From Pseudomonadota bacterium (GTDB lineage: Bacteria > Pseudomonadota > Alphaproteobacteria > Rhodospirillales > 2-02-FULL-58-16), in the NCBI GenBank assembly GCA_022567015.1, contig JADFHR010000191.1:1-6215 (forward strand): 6,215 bases of DNA, in the 5' to 3' direction. The position numbers and the translations under genes were made by a program. The number at the start of each line of letters is the position of its first letter. Within the stretch, counting starts at the first letter, position 1. Below, one piece after another: positions 4,436 to 6,215 of the stretch. The notes beneath the pieces are model-generated. The model was not told the origin of the DNA. It made no database searches and saw only the letters and a program-made list of their open reading frames with translations.

Positions 4436-5038
4436 GTGAAATTCGTTATTTATAGATATATAGCAATTTTTTTACTTATTTCTGGTTGCGTGAATATTGA
4501 AGATATAAATAGGGGAGTGAGAAAAGTTGACGAAGTGTATAAAATTGCTAATGATAATTTGCTGAAGACATTCGGGACTCGCACGTACGAAATCAGCAAG
4601 AAAGAAGCATTTCGGGCCATGGTCATCGCGCTTACCGAACTCGGGATGTTAGTGGTAAACCAGGATCTGGAAACAGGACTCATATTTGCCAAGGGGGCGT
4701 CACCGGCACCATTAACCAAAAGTGAGTGGGAAGAGGTAAAGGAAGTGGAAGAGCCGAGGATGCGGGCGATTATTGCTTCGGAAGTAGGGGATTCTACTGC
4801 AAGTGGTTTCGGGTTCATTCAACCTTCGGATTCGGAGTCTCATGTTAACATTATCATGTTAGAGCGGCCCGCCGACCTGCAGATATCATTCAGGTTCCGG
4901 TCTGTATACGTTGGACCGAAAGTTGTGGGGCTCGTGCACGGTGATCAGCCTAACCCTACGGGGTTGAAGATCATTGTGCAAAAAGTTTGGAATACGTTTG
5001 AGAAGATCGCGTTCATTCAGAAAGGAACGTTCAAGTAA
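4436..5038 (+). CDS. Putative lipoprotein of unknown function, AT-rich
   Basis: I do not recognise a named family. From GTG 4436 the product is 200 residues. Residues 1-18 form a signal peptide with hydrophobic core YIAIFLLISG and lipobox I15-S16-G17-C18. The segment FRAMVIALTELGMLVVNQDL (59-78), followed by ETGLIFAKG (79-87), looks like the small alpha/beta 'ageing-strand' pattern seen in several bacterial lipoproteins: a helix, then a strand ending in a D.ETG.I turn. Residues 100-120 are acidic and charged, and the tail (180-196) is amphipathic. Only a single base separates it from the upstream lipoprotein gene, so the two are almost surely one operon. The first 120 bases are only about 26% G+C and use AGA, AGG, ATA and TTA codons, unlike every other gene here, which points to transfer. 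An alternative start at GTG 4418 would add six residues before the signal peptide. Confidence 0.7.
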   Translation: MKFVIYRYIAIFLLISGCVNIEDINRGVRKVDEVYKIANDNLLKTFGTRTYEISKKEAFRAMVIALTELGMLVVNQDLETGLIFAKGASPAPLTKSEWEEVKEVEEPRMRAIIASEVGDSTASGFGFIQPSDSESHVNIIMLERPADLQISFRFRSVYVGPKVVGLVHGDQPNPTGLKIIVQKVWNTFEKIAFIQKGTFK

Positions 5039-5088
5039 GCGACGGGATACCCGGCTTCGTAACCTCTGAACAATTGGCACGAAACAAG

Positions 5089-5113
5089 AGGCCCGCCATG
5101 CGCGGGCCTTTTT
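5089..5113 (+). terminator. Intrinsic terminator after the lipoprotein operon
   Basis: AGGCCCGC (5089-5096) pairs with GCGGGCCT (5102-5109) around CATGC and runs into TTTT plus a further TTTT after CG. The 24 bases 5089-5112 duplicate the rpmB terminator exactly. Confidence 0.9.
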
Positions 5114-5189
5114 CGTTTTGCGCCGGTGTTCCAAGGCGGCGATCCCGGGTCTATGGTGGCCGTGCCACGACCCCGAAACGGTTCACCCC

Positions 5190-5702
5190 ATGAAAAAAAG
5201 CCTGATTACGGCGCTCATCCTGCTGCCCGGCAACGCGCTGATCTTCATCCCGGCATTGATCGTCTGGTTGACGCGGGAGACGCCGTTCGCGGCGCAAATT
5301 GTCGGGCCGCCGCATGTGTTTTTCTGGGTCGGCGTCGCCGCCGCCACCAAGGGGTTAATCCTCATGGCGTGGACGATGCGGGATTTCCTGGCCTACGGGA
5401 AGGGCACGCCGGCCCCGTGGGCGCCGCCGCAAAGGCTGGTCGTGCGCGGGCCCTACCGCCATGTGCGGAACCCCATGATCTCCGGCGTTATGCTGGCGCT
5501 CGTGGCGGAATCCCTGATCCTCCGGTCCCTGCCGGTGGGCCTGTGGCTGGCGGTCTTCGCCGCCGCCAACTTGATCTACCTGCCGCTCAGGGAGGAGCCC
5601 GGGCTGGAGAAACGCTTCGGCGACGCCTACCGGCTGTACAAGGCCAACGTGCCGCGCTGGTTTCCCCGCATGAGCGCCTGGCGCCCGCCGGACGGCGGCT
5701 GA
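5190..5702 (+). CDS. Membrane methyltransferase-like protein (isoprenylcysteine carboxylmethyltransferase / PEMT type)
   Basis: A 170-residue integral membrane protein. Hydrophobic segments lie at about 5-27, 42-63, 98-112 and 114-133. The C-terminal half carries the family signature: G-T-P-A-P-W-A-P-P (72-80), LVVRGPYRHVRNPM (83-96), and after the last membrane helix EEPGLEKRFG (135-144) with YRLYKANVPRWFPR (147-160). In characterised relatives this region binds S-adenosylmethionine and the substrate lies in the bilayer. Bacterial members methylate lipids or other small hydrophobic acceptors, and the substrate here cannot be inferred. ATG 5190 is the only reasonable start, because it opens directly into a Lys-Lys-led hydrophobic helix, but no clear Shine-Dalgarno precedes it. 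The gene lies 77 bases past the lipoprotein terminator and converges on the phytase-like gene. GC content returns to the genomic norm. Confidence 0.85.
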   Translation: MKKSLITALILLPGNALIFIPALIVWLTRETPFAAQIVGPPHVFFWVGVAAATKGLILMAWTMRDFLAYGKGTPAPWAPPQRLVVRGPYRHVRNPMISGVMLALVAESLILRSLPVGLWLAVFAAANLIYLPLREEPGLEKRFGDAYRLYKANVPRWFPRMSAWRPPDGG

Positions 5703-5715
5703 TCGGCGGCCGCCG

Positions 5716-5740
5716 GCCCGAACACCCTGCGGGCGGTTTT
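5716..5740 (+). terminator. Candidate terminator after the methyltransferase-like gene
   Basis: GCCCG (5716-5720) pairs with CGGGC (5730-5734) around a 9-base loop, followed by GG and TTTT (5737-5740). It is preceded by the perfect 12-bp palindrome at 5704-5715 (CGGCGGCCGCCG). The stem is short, so confidence is limited. Confidence 0.4.
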
Positions 5741-5771
5741 CCGGGAACCGTATGCGTGCGCGTCATTTTAC

Positions 5772-5798
5772 GAGAAGTCACAAACGTTGTGACTTCTC
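5772..5798. repeat. Perfect 12-bp hairpin with AAGTCA/TGACTT arms
   Basis: GAGAAGTCACAA (5772-5783) pairs fully with TTGTGACTTCTC (5787-5798) around loop ACG. It is AT-richer than its surroundings and shares the pattern AAGTCA-(C)-AAACG with the palindrome at 5943-5971. It may be one end of a small element, a terminator between convergent genes, or a protein binding site. Confidence 0.75.
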
Positions 5799-5799
5799 T

Positions 5800-5937
5800 C
5801 GACCCCCTCAAGCGCCGGGCGGGCGCATCCGCGCCCTTGGCTCGCCGCGGGGGTCGCGGGGGCGCCCCCCGCATTCCAATGACCCGGAGGGACACCCCCC
5901 GGTGACTCCCCGGGAGCGGCGGCCCGCGGTCGCGGGC
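5800..5937. other. GC-rich block of nested inverted repeats, no gene seen
   Basis: Pairs seen: CGACCCCC (5800-5807)/GGGGGTCG (5849-5856), enclosing GGGCGC (5821-5826)/GCGCCC (5831-5836); the palindrome GGGGGCGCCCCC (5858-5869); and GCCCGC (5922-5927)/GCGGGC (5932-5937). ORFs crossing it have no recognisable product and look like GC artefacts. Confidence 0.5.
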
Positions 5938-5942
5938 TTCTC

Positions 5943-5971
5943 AAGTCAAAACGACCTGGTCGTTTTGACTT
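5943..5971. repeat. Perfect 14-bp-arm palindrome with AAGTCA/TGACTT arms
   Basis: AAGTCAAAACGACC (5943-5956) is the exact reverse complement of GGTCGTTTTGACTT (5958-5971), with T5957 at the centre. It starts 6 bases beyond the stop of the minus-strand phytase-like gene, so it could be that gene's terminator, though a T run is lacking. The arm type resembles the hairpin at 5772-5798. Confidence 0.8.
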
Positions 5972-5977
5972 TCGTCC

Positions 5978-6214
5978 CTACTCCGTCAGCTCGAACATCA
6001 ACAAGAGCGTGCTCTGGAGCGGGTTATAGTTGTCGTCGGAAACGACGTAGATCAGGGTCTTGCCGCCGGGGCCCCGGCGCGCGTCCACCCCTTCGAAGTT
6101 GTCCACGGTCAGCGGCGGCCTGATCTCCGCCAGCACCCGGCCCTCGAGCCGGGCGCCGGGGCGGATGGTGGCGCTGTCGATGCGCACCAGGCGGACGGCG
6201 ACGCCGCCGCGCAG
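5978..6214 (-). CDS. Phytase-like esterase family protein, C-terminal end only
   Basis: The frame is open from the right edge and ends at TAG (5980-5978), giving 78 residues; the gene's start lies beyond the window. The tail reads TVDNFEGVDARRGPGGKTLI, then YVVSDDNYNPLQSTLLLMFELTE. This is the characteristic end of the 'esterase-like activity of phytase' family (PF13449 type): N-F-E-G, then a strand, SDDN(F/Y)NPLQ.TLL..F. Such proteins are usually exported beta-propellers, and their physiological substrates are mostly unknown. A GTG at 6187 opens a shorter 69-residue reading, but nine further codons upstream (LRGGVAVRL) continue the frame and fit a larger protein. It converges on the methyltransferase-like gene. 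Confidence 0.78.
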   Translation of the reverse strand: MRGGVAVRLVRIDSATIRPGARLEGRVLAEIRPPLTVDNFEGVDARRGPGGKTLIYVVSDDNYNPLQSTLLLMFELTE

Positions 6215-6215
6215 G

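Noticed and set aside
5039..5189. Promoter for the methyltransferase-like gene, including TTGGCA near 5074
   Set aside because: TTGGCA lies before the intrinsic terminator, and no convincing -35/-10 pair is visible between 5114 and 5189.
5752..6123. ORF across the hairpin stack and the phytase-like gene
   Set aside because: It runs through palindromes and antisense to the PF13449-type tail, with Arg/Pro/Ser-rich composition typical of a shadow frame.

Overview
The window looks like a chromosomal piece of a GC-rich alphaproteobacterium, most likely Rhodospirillales-like. The grounds are a eukaryote-like homodimeric NADP isocitrate dehydrogenase, an alphaproteobacterial-type ribosomal protein bL28, a TTGAC-type -35 box in front of rpmB, and strongly GC-biased third codon positions in most genes. 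The taxonomic call is inference from family resemblance, not from a search.

Layout, left to right. (1) The C-terminal end of a LOG/TIGR00730-type Rossmann-fold protein (2-175, +) is followed by icd (231-1445, +), the TCA-cycle NADP-isocitrate dehydrogenase, with all recognisable catalytic residues. (2) A two-gene type II toxin-antitoxin operon (1567-2198, +) pairs an AbrB/MazE-like antitoxin with a Doc/Fic-fold toxin. Their codons overlap by 4 bases, and the promoter carries a direct repeat of two extended -10 decamers. (3) A 593-base non-coding gap lies between the convergent toxin gene and an SRPBCC-fold gene. It is full of structured repeats: a 30-bp inverted array of three decamers (2321-2444), four arrays of about 10-nt ACGCAGAGG-type units in alternating orientation (2480-2720), and a 60-bp direct duplication. 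(4) The SRPBCC gene (2792-3205, -) and rpmB (3482-3775, +) diverge from a 276-base intergenic region. (5) An atypical, AT-richer cassette (about 3826-5088) encodes two closely spaced lipoproteins, the first with a BamE/SmpA-like fold. It sits between two identical 24-base intrinsic terminators. (6) A membrane methyltransferase-like gene of the isoprenylcysteine carboxylmethyltransferase/PEMT type (5190-5702, +) converges on the C-terminal end of a phytase-like esterase family protein (5978-6214, -). The 275 bases between them form a dense stack of hairpins bounded by two related perfect palindromes.

Housekeeping genes (icd, rpmB) alternate with accessory matter (toxin-antitoxin pair, lipoprotein cassette). 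Both repeat-rich blocks lie exactly in the gaps between convergent genes. The strongest candidates for something undescribed are these two repeat systems and the terminator-bounded lipoprotein pair. No complete transposase, integrase, CRISPR array, tRNA or rRNA was seen.
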